NCBI GenBank assembly: GCA_020851015.1 | Contig: JADZDN010000335.1 | Coordinates: forward strand, 1-17,679 | Origin: Alphaproteobacteria bacterium | GTDB lineage: Bacteria > Pseudomonadota > Alphaproteobacteria > JAEULC01 | DNA length: 17,679 nt | Reading direction: 5' to 3' | In this document: positions 1-5,868 of the stretch, one piece after another | How the letters are laid out: every line of letters begins with the position of its first letter | Numbering within the stretch: position 1 is the first letter of the stretch | Notes under the pieces: generated by a model | Database searches by the model: none | Told to the model about the DNA's origin: nothing | What the model saw: only the letters and a program-made list of their open reading frames with translations | Translations under genes and position numbers: made by a program

Positions 1-468
1 GTCGATCACGACATCGTTGCGTTCTAGCAGGGACTGGGTCGCCGCGTGGCGCATCCGGTCGATCTGTTCGTTTATTTGTCTGTCTTTTTCGATGTAGGTG
101 TCGGTGCGCGGGACGTAAGCCTCGGGCTGGTAGTAGTCGTAGTAGGAGACGAAGTACTCGACCGAATTGTCGGGGAAGAAGCCTTTCATCTCGCCATAGA
201 GCTGGGCGGCGAGCGTCTTGTTGGGCGCCAGGATCAGCGTGGGCCGCCGCGTCGCCTGGATCACGTGCGCCATGGTGAAGGTCTTGCCCGAGCCGGTGAC
301 GCCCAGCAGCACCTGGTCGCGCTCGGCGCCCTCCACGCCCTTGATCAGCGCCTCGATCGCCTGCGGCTGGTCGCCCGCGGGCTTGTAGTCCGACACGATG
401 CGGAACGGATGCCCGACGCCGGTGCGGTCCGGTCGCGCGGCGGGAACTTGCAAGAGGACGTCGGACAT
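1..468 (-). CDS. uvrB: UvrABC excision nuclease subunit B, N-terminal part
   Basis: UvrB is the ATP-dependent helicase-like subunit of nucleotide excision repair; with UvrA it loads on damaged DNA and then recruits UvrC. The visible 156 residues are the N-terminus, running off the left edge. They contain the entry segment '[17 protein letters not shown]' (residues 22-38), the Walker A motif GVTGSGKT (56-63), '[14 protein letters not shown]' (80-93) and the tyrosine-rich damage-clamping beta-hairpin (about 105-119, with [12 protein letters not shown]). Start is the ATG at 468-466, which gives the usual short leader before the conserved region. The final visible codon reads Asp where the family normally continues ...VVIVASV; this is at the window edge and may be a variant or a base error. 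Codons for residues 127-135 (AAA, AGA, CAA, ATA) are AT-rich compared with the rest of the gene. Identification is firm. Confidence 0.97.
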   Translation of the reverse strand, partial: MSDVLLQVPAARPDRTGVGHPFRIVSDYKPAGDQPQAIEALIKGVEGAERDQVLLGVTGSGKTFTMAHVIQATRRPTLILAPNKTLAAQLYGEMKGFFPDNSVEYFVSYYDYYQPEAYVPRTDTYIEKDRQINEQIDRMRHAATQSLLERNDVVID

Positions 469-500
469 GCTGCTTGCCAGCTCCGGTGCTCTCTCTCCGC

Positions 501-589
501 GTCATGGCCAGGCCTGCCGGCCATCCACGCCGGCAACCGCGACGGCCAGCGGAAAAGCGTGGATGCCCGGGCCAAGCCCGGGCATGGCG
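501..589. repeat. Dispersed palindromic repeat, copy 1
   Basis: Two hairpin-forming half-units face each other. The left half (501-529) reads GTCATGGCC...GGCCATCCACG and the right half (558-589) reads CGTGGATGCCCGGG-CCAAG-CCCGGGCAT. The right half reverse-complemented is nearly the left half, so the whole is an inverted repeat of hairpins around a 28-nt centre. The same structure recurs at 10878-11010. Similar 'GTCATGGCCGGGCTTGTCCCGGCCATCCACG' units are familiar as high-copy intergenic repeats in alphaproteobacterial genomes (general knowledge, not searched here). It lies between the candidate uvrB promoter and the uvrB start, so it would be transcribed in the leader. Confidence 0.85.
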
Positions 590-610
590 AGGGGTAAATT
601 GGAAGCCCCT

Positions 611-640
611 ATAATGGGCATTCCCCGGGCGAATTGCCAG
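611..640 (-). promoter_or_regulatory. Candidate promoter for uvrB
   Basis: On the minus strand a -35-like CTGGCA (640-635) and a -10-like CATTAT (616-611) are 18 nt apart, each matching four of six consensus bases. Transcription from here would give a leader of about 135 nt that includes repeat copy 1. No LexA-type GTTC-N7-GTTC box was seen nearby. This is a weak, by-eye call. Confidence 0.28.
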
Positions 641-648
641 GGCCGGGT

Positions 649-843
649 CTAACCGTTGCCCCCGCCGTCGCCCTCGCGATCCGGCACGCGGTTCGTGCCA
701 CCGCGTACCGCCCCGTCGTCGCGCGCGATGCGGGCCTCCGGGGGCGGCGGCAGGGCGCCGGTGCGGCGATGCCGGCCGCGCTGCCACAGGAAGAACGCCA
801 GCACGGCCGCGCCGAGCAAGCCGACGATCGCGAAGCCGTTCAT
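649..843 (-). CDS. Small single-pass membrane protein, unknown function
   Basis: A 64-residue ORF beginning MNGFAIVGLLGAAVLAFFLW: a hydrophobic segment (about residues 3-20) directly after the start, then a basic stretch (QRGRHRR) and a Pro/Gly/Arg-rich hydrophilic tail. This layout suits an N-out/C-in membrane anchor. The ATG (843-841) follows the stop of the upstream oxidoreductase gene by only 9 nt on the same strand, so the two may be co-transcribed, although no clear Shine-Dalgarno sequence is visible. No family recognised. It could be spurious; the membrane-segment pattern and the tight spacing are the only support. Confidence 0.5.
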   Translation of the reverse strand: MNGFAIVGLLGAAVLAFFLWQRGRHRRTGALPPPPEARIARDDGAVRGGTNRVPDREGDGGGNG

Positions 844-852
844 GCGCGCCCG

Positions 853-1971
853 CTAGAGCGACGAGGACTTGGCGCGGACCAGGTCGATCCAGCCATGCGC
901 GGGCCGGCGCATCGCGCTGCGCGCGGTGAGCCTCGGCCCCTGGAAGTCGAGCGCATCGAGCTTGACCGGCGCATTGGCGCGCATCGCCTGGCGCAGGGCC
1001 TCGATCACCCGGACATCGGCGCGTCCGTCGGCGCCCGAGGGCAGCGGCGCGCGGCCCGCCGCGATGCAGTCCGAGAAGTGCAGCAGCAGCGGCGCGAACT
1101 GGTCCAGCGCCGGGAAGGCACGCTCCAGCCGCCGCGGCTTCGGCAAGGGCCAGTCGACCCGCATCGCCTTGCCGCCCAGCATGCCGTAGGCCTGGTCGAG
1201 CCGCAGCGTGCCCTTGGTGCCGAACACCTCGATCGTGGCGGAGCGCGCCGCGCCCATGGCGCAGGTGAAGGCGGCCATCCGCGCGCCTGGGAAGCGCAGC
1301 GTGACCTGCGCGATCTCCTCGACCTCGCGGAAGCGCCGGTCCTTGCCGGATGCCGCCGCAGCGAACACCTCGACCGGCTCGGCGCGGAAGACGTGGCGCA
1401 TCGCGTTGACGCAATAGACGCCGAGATCGAACAGCGGCCCGCCGGCCAGCTCGGCCTGGGTACGGATATTGCCCGCGCGCACCTGCACGCAGAACTGCGA
1501 GGTCGCGAAGCGCACGTCGCCCAGCTTGCCGCCATGGATCAGGTCGTAGGCGGCCAGGGTCGCCGGCTCGAAATGCAGGCGATAGGCCGTCATCAGCCGG
1601 CTCCGGCCGGACCGCGCCGCCTGCTCCATCGCCAGGCAGTCCTCGACCGTGGTGGCGAGCGGCTTGTCGCACATCACGTGCACGCCGGCGGCCAGCGCGC
1701 GCACCGCGAAGTCGCGATGCAGCGTGTTGGGCAGGCCGATATAGACCGCGTCGATCCTGCCGGAGGCGAGCAGCGCGTCGAATTCGTCGTAGCCCGCGAG
1801 GATCGGCACGCCGTAGGTCTTGCCCAGCGCGCGGCGCTTGCGCGCATCGCCCGAGATCAGCGCGGTCAGCTCGCTGTTGCGCCGGGCGTTGCGGAACGCC
1901 GGCAGCATGGCCTTCTGGCTGATGTAGCCGAGCCCGACCACCCCGTAGCGGATCTTCTTCTGCGCCGCCAT
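853..1971 (-). CDS. Gfo/Idh/MocA-family NAD(P)-dependent oxidoreductase
   Basis: A 372-residue sugar-type dehydrogenase of the glucose-fructose oxidoreductase/inositol dehydrogenase family. The N-terminal Rossmann fold opens with IRYGVVGLGYISQKAMLP (residues 7-24; the family dinucleotide motif GxGxx(A/S)). 'AVYIGLPNTLH' (75-85) and MCDKP (100-104) correspond to the family's conserved nucleotide-binding and E/D-K-P catalytic-lysine blocks. The C-terminal alpha/beta domain carries 'GGPLFDLGVYCVNAMRH' (177-193), with the Asp and His expected near the active site. The start was set at the ATG at 1971, with GGGAGGTC upstream; a longer frame continues to 2187 but its extra residues are low-complexity and antisense to the neighbouring methyltransferase. 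Substrate cannot be told from sequence. It follows the methyltransferase gene by 47 nt. Confidence 0.9.
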   Translation of the reverse strand: MAAQKKIRYGVVGLGYISQKAMLPAFRNARRNSELTALISGDARKRRALGKTYGVPILAGYDEFDALLASGRIDAVYIGLPNTLHRDFAVRALAAGVHVMCDKPLATTVEDCLAMEQAARSGRSRLMTAYRLHFEPATLAAYDLIHGGKLGDVRFATSQFCVQVRAGNIRTQAELAGGPLFDLGVYCVNAMRHVFRAEPVEVFAAAASGKDRRFREVEEIAQVTLRFPGARMAAFTCAMGAARSATIEVFGTKGTLRLDQAYGMLGGKAMRVDWPLPKPRRLERAFPALDQFAPLLLHFSDCIAAGRAPLPSGADGRADVRVIEALRQAMRANAPVKLDALDFQGPRLTARSAMRRPAHGWIDLVRAKSSSL

Positions 1972-2018
1972 TCCTGACCTCCCCCGGTCGGTGCCCCGGA
2001 TCGTCGCCCCGACCGCGA

Positions 2019-2867
2019 TCAGGGCTTGCCGGCCACCGGCTTGCCGGCCACCATCCACATATTGTCGCTGGTCGGCAAACGATCGACGAGGCCGAAGCGC
2101 GCCACCGCCAGCCCCTCGTCGCGCACCATGCGGGCGAGGCTGCGCGGCGTGAAGTAGTTGACATGGTCCGGCCAGCGGAAGCCGCACCAGCGCTTGCCCA
2201 TCACCATCCGGTTCAGGCTGGCGTAGTTAGGCACCTTGATGATCGCGGCCCCGCCGGGCATCAGCGCGCGCGCCACGCCGGCCAGGGTCGCGCGCGGCTC
2301 GCTGTCGTGTTCGAGGAACGAACGCATCACCACGCCGGCGAACTTGCCGGCCGGCACCTGGCGCAAGCCCTCGGCCGCCGGCGCCGTGACGACGAACCCG
2401 CCGCGCGGCTCCAGATTGGCGCGGGCACGCGCCGCCATGTCCTCGGAAATCTCGATGCCGCAGCGCACGTAGTCGCCCGGCAGGTTGGCGATCTGCCAGC
2501 CGTCGCCGCAGCCCACGTCCACCACCATGCCCGGCGGCACGTGGCGCGCCGCCAGCCTTCCCAGGCGCGTGCGCCTGAACCAGTGCAGGCGGAAGCGCGT
2601 GCCCTTGCTGAGGCCCTGCAGCACCGGGCTTTCGGCGCGCCGCTGCGCGCCCTCGGCCGGCGCGCTCTTCTCCCAGGCGTGGGTGGTGGCGAGCTCGTCG
2701 TAGACCGGCGCGTTCTCCAGGTAGACGAAGCCGCAGCCCGCGCAGGACTTCACCTGCCAGTCGCCCTTGGAGTAGGGCCCCGGATCGACCCCGGCGTTGT
2801 CGCGCCCGCAGGCCGGGCAGCCGCGGTGCCGGGTGCGATAGGACGCGGTGGCGACGGCGGCGACCAT
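2019..2867 (-). CDS. Class I SAM-dependent methyltransferase with N-terminal zinc ribbon
   Basis: A 282-residue protein. Two CxxC pairs at the N-terminus (C17/C20 and C42/C45, 'CPACGRDN' and 'SCAGCGFVYL') look like a zinc ribbon. The SAM-binding core follows with motif I VVDVGCGDGW (115-124), an acidic residue at the end of strand 2 (E139 in CGIEI), and a post-core block around 'VPNYASLNRMVMGKRWCGFR' (212-231) typical of Methyltransf_23-like enzymes, many of which act on polysaccharides, quinones or small metabolites. The substrate is unknown. The start ATG is 4 nt after the csaA stop, suggesting translation coupling. The last residues (VAGKPVAGKP) are encoded by a perfect tandem 15-bp duplication. 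Confidence 0.9.
   Translation of the reverse strand: MVAAVATASYRTRHRGCPACGRDNAGVDPGPYSKGDWQVKSCAGCGFVYLENAPVYDELATTHAWEKSAPAEGAQRRAESPVLQGLSKGTRFRLHWFRRTRLGRLAARHVPPGMVVDVGCGDGWQIANLPGDYVRCGIEISEDMAARARANLEPRGGFVVTAPAAEGLRQVPAGKFAGVVMRSFLEHDSEPRATLAGVARALMPGGAAIIKVPNYASLNRMVMGKRWCGFRWPDHVNYFTPRSLARMVRDEGLAVARFGLVDRLPTSDNMWMVAGKPVAGKP
2023..2052. repeat. Perfect 15-bp tandem duplication in a gene end
   Basis: GGCTTGCCGGCCACC occurs twice head to tail (2023-2037 and 2038-2052). On the minus strand it encodes VAGKP-VAGKP at the methyltransferase C-terminus, adding five residues in frame just before the stop. Confidence 0.9.
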
Positions 2868-2871
2868 CGGC

Positions 2872-3207
2872 TCAGAACAGCTTGCCGCCGTTCGGCACGC
2901 GATGGTCGACCCCGATCATCACCACCCCGCCCTCGGGATCGGGGAAGCCCAGCACCAGCACCTCGGACAGGAACTTGCCGATCTGCTTGGGCGGGAAATT
3001 GACCACGGCGGCGACCTGGCGGCCGGGCAGTTCCTCGAGCTTGTAGTATTTCGTGATCTGCGCCGAGGTCTTCTTGACGCCGATCTGCGGGCCGAAATCG
3101 ACCTTCAGCTTGAAGGCCGGCTTGCGCGCCTCCGGATAGGGCTCGGCCTCCACGATGGTGCCGACGCGGATGTCGACCCTGGCGAAATCGTCGTAGGTGA
3201 TGGTCAT
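2872..3207 (-). CDS. csaA: CsaA-type tRNA-binding / export-related chaperone
   Basis: A 111-residue single-domain protein, the normal size for CsaA. The family is an OB-fold homodimer related to the tRNA-binding domain of methionyl- and phenylalanyl-tRNA synthetases; bacterial CsaA has been linked to tRNA binding and to secretion-chaperone activity. Hallmarks seen are 'DFARVDIRVGTIVEAEPYPE' (7-26), the core 'KVDFGPQIGVKKTSAQITKY' (35-54) and the C-terminal 'FLSEVLVLGF' and 'DHRVPNGGKLF'. The ATG at 3207 is preceded by GGGAG at a suitable spacing and begins the conserved domain; upstream residues in the open frame are unrelated. It is followed after 4 nt by the methyltransferase and is divergent from the hydrolase remnant at 3346. 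Confidence 0.93.
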   Translation of the reverse strand: MTITYDDFARVDIRVGTIVEAEPYPEARKPAFKLKVDFGPQIGVKKTSAQITKYYKLEELPGRQVAAVVNFPPKQIGKFLSEVLVLGFPDPEGGVVMIGVDHRVPNGGKLF

Positions 3208-3309
3208 GCGGCTCCCGTCCCGCGCGTTCCTCGATGGCGGCCGGACCATAGCCCGGAATTCCGCCGGGGGCCAAGCCGCGCAAACCAGACACGCAGGGGA
3301 AACGGCGCT

Positions 3310-3345
3310 TGCCGGCCCGTTCGCTATTCGACTAGCGTGCCGGCA
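3310..3345. promoter_or_regulatory. Nested inverted repeat abutting a start codon
   Basis: TGCCGGC (3310-3316) pairs with GCCGGCA (3339-3345), and inside it CGCTA (3322-3326) pairs with TAGCG (3333-3337) around TTCGAC. The structure ends exactly at the ATG of the hydrolase remnant and lies in the divergent gap with csaA. It could be an operator or an RNA hairpin that hides the start; function unknown. Confidence 0.5.
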
Positions 3346-3676
3346 ATGGACCAGCCCCGCCCCCCGCGGCGCAGCGTACGCTTGGCCGCGCTTCTTCTTG
3401 CCGCGCTCGCCGTTGTCGCCACGCTTGCTCTCTGCGAGGCGGCGGCACGGCAATTCTTCGATCCGTCGAACTATTACATCCGCACGCCCGGGTGGGAGAT
3501 CGTCTTCAACCCCACGCCCGAGGGCACGCCCGGCATCGCGGTGCCCGCGCATATCCTCATCAACCGCTACGGCCTGCGCGGCGATGTTCTACGACGACTT
3601 TCATTTTTCCGCCGCGGGGGCCGCGGCGGTCGCCGACATCGTCCGGCGCGGCGTCGCGCGCTTGGATCTGCGGTGA
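3346..3676 (+). pseudogene. SGNH-type hydrolase remnant with internal deletion and frameshift
   Basis: Two pieces of one protein appear to be joined. From ATG 3346 (alternative GTG 3337) an 80-residue N-terminus has a basic start, a hydrophobic anchor or signal (about residues 11-30) and then 'FFDPSNYYIRTPGWEIVFNP' and 'NRYGLRGD', the entry region of membrane-anchored SGNH/GDSL hydrolases. Near 3584-3590 this frame turns into Arg-rich nonsense. The +1 frame carries 'FYDDFHFSAAGAAAVADIV' followed by a stop at 3674-3676. That is the C-terminal family block with the catalytic D-x-x-H (DDFH) and the following small-residue helix. The middle, roughly two-thirds of a normal-length enzyme, is absent and the ends are out of frame. 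The N-terminal frame read on would run to 3780 through the terminator. The alternative of a sequencing or assembly join cannot be excluded. Confidence 0.75.
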
Positions 3677-3691
3677 CGGCGCCGGGCCCGA

Positions 3692-3733
3692 AAAAGCGAA
3701 GGGCCGCCCCGGTGAGGGGCGGCCCGCGCTTTT
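3692..3733. terminator. Bidirectional intrinsic terminator
   Basis: A perfect 10-bp stem GGGCCGCCCC (3701-3710) / GGGGCGGCCC (3716-3725) with loop GGTGA is extended by AAAAGCG (3692-3698) pairing with CGCTTTT (3727-3733). Read on plus it ends in CTTTT; read on minus it ends in GCTTTTT. It lies between the convergent ends of the hydrolase remnant and the phasin gene and can serve both. Confidence 0.85.
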
Positions 3734-3760
3734 GCCTCGGATCGTCGGAAGGAGGGCAGC

Positions 3761-4210
3761 TTACTTGTGCTTGCCGTTGACCTTGCCATTGACGACCGAA
3801 TGCTTCACCTCGTCCAGCGCCTCGGTGACGCGCCTGTTGATGATGCCGAACGCCTCGCTGTTCGACTTCACCATCATCTCCGACAGCTCGCGCAGGTTGG
3901 CCAGCGCCTTCTCGTAGCCGACCTTCACCAGCTCGGCCTGCTTGACGACGCGGGCGTCGGGGCTCTGGCTGGCCGAGGCCAGTTCCTGTCCCGCCTTGGT
4001 CAGCGACTCGATCGCCTCGCGCACGATGTCGCCCTGGCGCTTCGCCACCGCCTGGAATCCCTCGATCGCCAGCTGGTTGGCCGCCGCGATCGCCTCGAAA
4101 TTCTTGCGCTGCGTATTGACTAGCGCTTCAACATTGAAGCCAGGAACCTTGAACTCGGACATCACCTTCGTGAAATCCATCTCGCCGAAGGGATTGGCGG
4201 ACTTGATCAT
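3761..4210 (-). CDS. Phasin family protein (PHA granule-associated)
   Basis: A 149-residue, almost entirely helical, cysteine-free protein of the phasin family, which coats polyhydroxyalkanoate granules in the cytoplasm. Typical signs are the short N-terminal segment 'FGEMDFTKVMSEFKVPGFNV', then the 'NTQRKNFEAIAAANQLAIEG' block (33-52) and long amphipathic helices rich in Ala, Glu and Lys ending in a Lys-rich tail. The start ATG at 4210 has GGAGAA nearby at good spacing. Its 3' end sits against the strong terminator, and an upstream gap with a promoter-like pair separates it from the TetR gene. Phasins are usually abundant and PHA-regulated; no PHA synthase is in the window. Family assignment is good, paralogue name uncertain. 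Confidence 0.9.
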   Translation of the reverse strand: MIKSANPFGEMDFTKVMSEFKVPGFNVEALVNTQRKNFEAIAAANQLAIEGFQAVAKRQGDIVREAIESLTKAGQELASASQSPDARVVKQAELVKVGYEKALANLRELSEMMVKSNSEAFGIINRRVTEALDEVKHSVVNGKVNGKHK

Positions 4211-4283
4211 CGCGAATTCTCCATCAGGGGCATCGCTGCCTAGCGTTTAAGCGCCAACCGCCCACCGGTCGAGGCTGCGATGC

Positions 4284-4311
4284 AATATGGTCGTAATGTG
4301 CCTGTATTCAA
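4284..4311 (-). promoter_or_regulatory. Candidate phasin promoter
   Basis: On the minus strand TTGAAT (4311-4306) and CATATT (4289-4284) are spaced by 16 nt, inside an unusually AT-rich stretch, about 70 nt before the phasin start. A second -35-like TTGACC lies at 4323-4318. Further upstream is the imperfect palindrome CAATTGGGCCCAAATTG (about 4350-4366), a possible regulator site. No transcript data. Confidence 0.4.
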
Positions 4312-4376
4312 GGCATAGGTCAAGTTGAATTTGTGCACCGCAATAAGAACAATTGGGCCCAAATTGTCTATTCGAC

Positions 4377-4395
4377 GAAACTAGTCCCTAGTTTC
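4377..4395. repeat. Perfect stem-loop across the TetR stop codon
   Basis: GAAACTAG (4377-4384) and CTAGTTTC (4388-4395) are exact inverted repeats around three bases. The minus-strand TetR stop TAG lies inside. On the minus strand the hairpin is followed by GTCGAATAG rather than a U-run, so it is at best a poor intrinsic terminator; it may be a protein site or chance. Confidence 0.45.
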
Positions 4396-5016
4396 TGTCC
4401 GAAAAAGCGAACGGGCGATAGGCTCGATTCGCCGAAGCGCTGTATCGAGGGCCGCCATCGTCTTGGCCTGATCGTCGCTGTCGTCGTTGAGCCAGACGCG
4501 CAGCACCGAGAGGTGGACGAGGCCCAATCCTTTTGCTTTGAGCGCGCCGGCGAGGCCGCCGCTGGGAATTCCGGCCGCTTCGAGCATCCAGGCCATCGAG
4601 CGGCGGGCCTGGCCGCACAGGCAAAGCAGCGCCAGGGGATCGCCCGGCGCATCGGCGACGATCCGCGCGATGGCCTCGCGATGGGGTTTCAGCGCGTCGT
4701 AGCGGCGCATCATCGTGTCGAACAGCCGGTCGCGCGGGCTTTCCTCGGCATCGGCCGGCGGCCCGCCAAGGACCGCGGCATCGACCTGGCGGGCCAAGCC
4801 GGCCAGGATGGCGGCGCACGAGGGATAGCGGCGGTAGAGTTCGGCCAGGGTGACGCCGCAATCCGCGGCGACCGCCGCCAGCGTGACGTTGCGCCAACCG
4901 CGTTCGACCGCCAGCCGCATGGCTGCTTCGATCGCGCGTCCGTCCAGATCGCCCGCCGGTTCGCGCGCGGCCGATTTGGGCCGCCCCGCGGCCTTGCGTC
5001 GTTTCGCCTGCGCCAT
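4381..5016 (-). CDS. TetR/AcrR family transcriptional regulator
   Basis: A 211-residue one-component regulator. After a basic N-terminal arm (AQAKRRKAAGRPKSAAR) comes a TetR-type helix-turn-helix at about residues 28-67, with 'NVTLAAVAADCGVTLAELYR' (43-62) as the recognisable HTH block. The C-terminal ligand domain includes 'MMRRYDALKPHREAI' (102-116) and 'ARRSMAWMLEAAGI' (137-150), a version widespread in Alphaproteobacteria whose ligand I do not know. The ATG at 5016 was chosen because AAAGGG lies just upstream; the open frame continues to a TTG at 5031. It lies upstream of the phasin gene on the same strand. Overlapping inverted repeats 18-45 nt upstream of its start suggest autoregulation. 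Confidence 0.88.
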   Translation of the reverse strand: MAQAKRRKAAGRPKSAAREPAGDLDGRAIEAAMRLAVERGWRNVTLAAVAADCGVTLAELYRRYPSCAAILAGLARQVDAAVLGGPPADAEESPRDRLFDTMMRRYDALKPHREAIARIVADAPGDPLALLCLCGQARRSMAWMLEAAGIPSGGLAGALKAKGLGLVHLSVLRVWLNDDSDDQAKTMAALDTALRRIEPIARSLFRTETRD

Positions 5017-5033
5017 ATCAAACCCTTTCAACC

Positions 5034-5061
5034 GTGACGGGCGTCACCACGATATGGTGAC
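5034..5061. promoter_or_regulatory. Overlapping inverted repeats, likely TetR operator
   Basis: GTGACG-GG-CGTCAC (5034-5047) overlaps GTCACCA-CGATA-TGGTGAC (5043-5061), sharing the middle GTCAC half-site. Both are perfect. They sit 18-45 nt upstream of the TetR start, where a TetR protein usually represses its own promoter. Confidence 0.6.
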
Positions 5062-5079
5062 CAGCATCACAGCACCCAA
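5051..5079 (-). promoter_or_regulatory. Weak candidate promoter for the TetR gene
   Basis: Minus-strand TTGGGT (5079-5074) and CATATC (5056-5051) are 17 nt apart; the -10 would fall inside the spacer of the larger inverted repeat. Each matches only three of six consensus bases, so the call leans on position. The rest of the 5017-5243 gap holds a 9-bp direct repeat (CCCGCAATC at 5217 and 5234) and no convincing gene. Confidence 0.25.
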
Positions 5080-5243
5080 GCCCGTCATGCGCGAGACTGC
5101 ACCCATCGGAACGGACAACCATGTAGGGGTTGGTCGTCTCCGCAAGGGCGCGGCACTTCAAACCTTGGGCGGTCGGGAAGTGTCGCGCCCACGATTCTAC
5201 GCAGGCGCCGCGCGCCCCGCAATCCGGCCAATCCCGCAATCGG

Positions 5244-5864
5244 TCAGTCGCGAAGGCGCGGCAGCAGCCGCTCGGCCTCGGCCAGATCCTCCGGCCGGTT
5301 GGCGTTGAAGAAGGGATCGACCGGGTCGACCGCGAAATCCACCGCGACCAGGCGATGGCGCCCGGTCCAGGCATCGACCTTGCGCACGCCCTCCTCCGCC
5401 AGCGCCCGCCGCAGATCGGCGCGCAGCCGCATCGGCCACAAGCCGACGACGGGATGCGCCTGGCCGGCCGAGCGCGCGCAGGCGAGATCGGCCGCCTCCC
5501 CAGCCACCGCCGCCGCCATCCGCGCCACCAGGTCGCGCGGCAGAAAGGGCGCGTCGCCGGCGAAGCTCGCGACCCAGGCGGCGTCCGGCGCCTCGGTAGC
5601 CGCCCAGTCGAGCCCGGCCAGGATGCCCGCCAGCGGACCGGCGAAATCCGGCACGCTGTCGGCCATCACCGGCAGGCCATAAGCGGCGAAGCGCCGGGCA
5701 TCGCCGTTGGCGTTCAGCACCAGGCGGTCGACCTGGGGCCGGGCGCGATCGATCACATGCTGCAGGATGGTCTTGGGCCCGAGGGGGCGAAGGCACTTGT
5801 CGCCCCCGCCCATGCGGCGCGACTGGCCGCCGGCCAGGATGACGCCGACGACGCGGCGCGCCAC
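5244..5864 (-). CDS. mobA: Molybdenum cofactor guanylyltransferase MobA
   Basis: MobA transfers GMP from GTP to molybdopterin to make the guanine dinucleotide cofactor used by DMSO-reductase-family enzymes, including formate dehydrogenases. The 206-residue protein begins VVGVILAGGQSRRMGGGDK (5-23), the family's GTP-binding signature LAGGxSxRMGxDK. It continues with 'DSVPDFAGPLAGILAGL' (69-85), the metal-binding Asp in SFAGDAPFLP (100-109; more often C-D-x-P) and the C-terminal FFNANRPEDLAEA (185-197). Length is normal for MobA. The start is taken as GTG at 5864, 4 nt after the stop of the diguanylate cyclase gene; no ATG is placed suitably before the LAGG motif. Co-transcription with the upstream genes is likely. 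Confidence 0.93.
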   Translation of the reverse strand: MARRVVGVILAGGQSRRMGGGDKCLRPLGPKTILQHVIDRARPQVDRLVLNANGDARRFAAYGLPVMADSVPDFAGPLAGILAGLDWAATEAPDAAWVASFAGDAPFLPRDLVARMAAAVAGEAADLACARSAGQAHPVVGLWPMRLRADLRRALAEEGVRKVDAWTGRHRLVAVDFAVDPVDPFFNANRPEDLAEAERLLPRLRD

Positions 5865-5868
5865 GCCG

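Noticed and set aside
501..589. CRISPR-like or IS-end origin for the palindromic repeat
   Set aside because: Only two hairpin units per locus, no regular spacers, no transposase and no target duplication visible.
469..660. SOS (LexA) box upstream of uvrB
   Set aside because: No GTTC-N7-GTTC or close variant found on either strand.
3346..3780. Full 3346-3780 frame as a real protein
   Set aside because: After about residue 80 it is Arg-rich nonsense that reads through the terminator, while the family C-terminal block is in another frame.
5080..5243. Possible structured RNA between the TetR gene and mobA
   Set aside because: A short CAACC/GGTTG pairing and a 9-bp direct repeat are present, but no tRNA cloverleaf or known RNA fold could be built.
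5054..5308. Plus-strand frame starting MVTSITAPKPVMRET, divergent from the TetR gene
   Set aside because: Starts inside the inverted repeats, has no ribosome site and soon becomes antisense mobA; no family resemblance.
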